Source of the DNA: Archaeoglobales archaeon
GTDB taxonomy: Archaea > Halobacteriota > Archaeoglobi > Archaeoglobales > Archaeoglobaceae
Direction of reading: 5' to 3'
DNA length: 6,277 nucleotides
Assembly (NCBI GenBank): GCA_003663055.1
Contig: QMZF01000065.1
Location: 1 to 6,277, forward strand
Part shown: positions 5,728-6,277 of the stretch, in pieces
How positions within the stretch are numbered: the stretch's first letter is position 1
Layout: every line of letters starts with the position of its first letter
Notes under the pieces: generated by a model
What the model was told of the DNA's origin: nothing
The model's input: only the letters and a program-made list of their open reading frames with translations
Database searches by the model: none
Translations under genes and position numbers: made by a program

Positions 5728-6277
5728 AGTCGTACCTGAAAACTGGACCATCTTTGCAAACGTAAACGCTACCTATGTTGCAACGCCCGCACTTCCCGAT
5801 TCCACACTTCATCTTATTCTCAAGCGTCGTGTAAATCTGCTCTTCTCTGAAACCTAGCTTCAGAAGGTTCTGAATAACGAACTTTATCATGATTGGCGGG
5901 CCACACGTTACCGCTATACAGTTCTCTGGAGACGGTTTAACGGCTGCGACGGCCATGGGAACAAAGCCCACCAACTTCCTAACCCCATCAGGAATTTGGC
6001 TCTCTTCTGGCCTGTCCCAGTTTAGCTTGAACCAGCCCTCAGCTTCGGTGTCTGAAGAGAGCCAGACTTCTTCACTTCCCATCAGTTTTTCAAGTTCTTC
6101 TCTGTAAATTATGTCTCTTGGAGTCCTCGCTCCGCATATCACTGTTAGCTCTTCGTATTCTTCTCTGTTGTCCATCACGTGGTGAAGAATTGAGCGCAGA
6201 GGAGCCATTCCAACACCGCCGCCAATTAGCAGGATGTTTTTGCCTTTCCAGTCTTCAACGGGAAAGCCGTTGCCAAA
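5699..6277 (-). CDS. FAD/NAD(P)-binding [2Fe-2S] oxidoreductase subunit, sulfhydrogenase gamma-like, 5' end outside window
   Basis: The frame is open from the window edge to TGA at 5701-5699 (192 residues visible). The N-terminal flavin-binding barrel is beyond the edge. The visible part begins with the nucleotide-binding segment KNILLIGGGVGMAPLRS, continues with VICGARTPRDIIYREEL and AVTCGPPIMIKFV, and ends with CGIGKCGRC...C (C-x4-C-x2-C-x7-C, encoded by 5756-5806), followed by KDGPVF. This is the ferredoxin-NADP reductase-like fold with the [2Fe-2S] site of dihydroorotate dehydrogenase electron-transfer subunits. The closest resemblance is to sulfhydrogenase gamma / anaerobic sulfite reductase B-type subunits, which pass electrons between NAD(P)H and a partner hydrogenase, reductase or heterodisulfide-reductase-like complex. 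Partner genes would lie outside the window to the right. The start codon is not visible: the methionine at 6208 is internal, in the GGGVGMAPL motif. Confidence 0.9.
   Translation of the reverse strand, partial: FGNGFPVEDWKGKNILLIGGGVGMAPLRSILHHVMDNREEYEELTVICGARTPRDIIYREELEKLMGSEEVWLSSDTEAEGWFKLNWDRPEESQIPDGVRKLVGFVPMAVAAVKPSPENCIAVTCGPPIMIKFVIQNLLKLGFREEQIYTTLENKMKCGIGKCGRCNIGSVYVCKDGPVFRYDFIKQLPPDF

Noticed and set aside
1..6277. CRISPR array, tRNA, rRNA or insertion sequence
   Set aside because: No regularly spaced direct repeats, tRNA cloverleaf motifs, rRNA segments, transposase motifs or terminal inverted repeats were seen. The only regular DNA periodicity, 54 bases in 5332-5643, comes from the beta-helix protein repeats.

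Overview
The window looks like archaeal chromosome, most probably from the Archaeoglobales (Archaeoglobus or Ferroglobus type) or a close euryarchaeal relative. The reasons are heavy use of AGG/AGA and ATA codons, moderate GC content, TATA-box-like sequences in place of bacterial -35/-10 promoters, tightly overlapping genes, an archaeal-style DUF433/DUF5615 toxin-antitoxin pair, and a sulfhydrogenase-gamma-like flavoprotein typical of anaerobic sulfur- and hydrogen-metabolising archaea. The genus is inferred; no rRNA or other marker gene is present.

Layout. (1) Positions 1-551, minus strand: the N-terminal 183 codons of a formylglycine-generating-enzyme/SUMF1-fold protein, whose C-terminus lies outside the window. 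(2) 552-1457: about 900 bases with no intact gene, but with two recognisable minus-strand wrecks. One is a HicB-like antitoxin relic (717-889) carrying a frameshift and in-frame stops. The other is a winged-helix-like gene relic (1020-1279) carrying a one-base frameshift. (3) 1458-2031, plus strand: an intact DUF433 antitoxin / DUF5615 PIN-like toxin pair with a 17-base overlap, followed by a T-rich possible terminator. (4) 2032-2248: an intergenic region with a nested inverted repeat and a possible promoter. (5) 2249-5727, plus strand: a compact three-gene operon encoding a MoxR-type AAA+ ATPase with an unusual five-cysteine cluster, a von Willebrand factor A (VWA) protein with an intact MIDAS motif and a degenerate HExxH-like motif, and a protein ending in a GXGXG beta-helix like those of formylmethanofuran dehydrogenase subunit C and glutamate synthase. 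(6) 5699-6277, minus strand: the C-terminal part of an FAD/NAD(P)-binding oxidoreductase with a [2Fe-2S] cysteine motif. It converges on the operon and overlaps its last gene by 29 bases.

How they may work together. AAA+ (MoxR) plus VWA pairs such as RavA-ViaA, CbbQ-CbbO and NorQ-NorD act as ATP-driven remodelling or metalloenzyme-activating machines. The third, translationally coupled gene with a beta-helix domain is the unusual part of this operon, and it may be a client, scaffold or adaptor. That triad is the best candidate in the window for an undescribed system. The region upstream of it looks like a toxin-antitoxin island in which one module is intact and at least one other has decayed.
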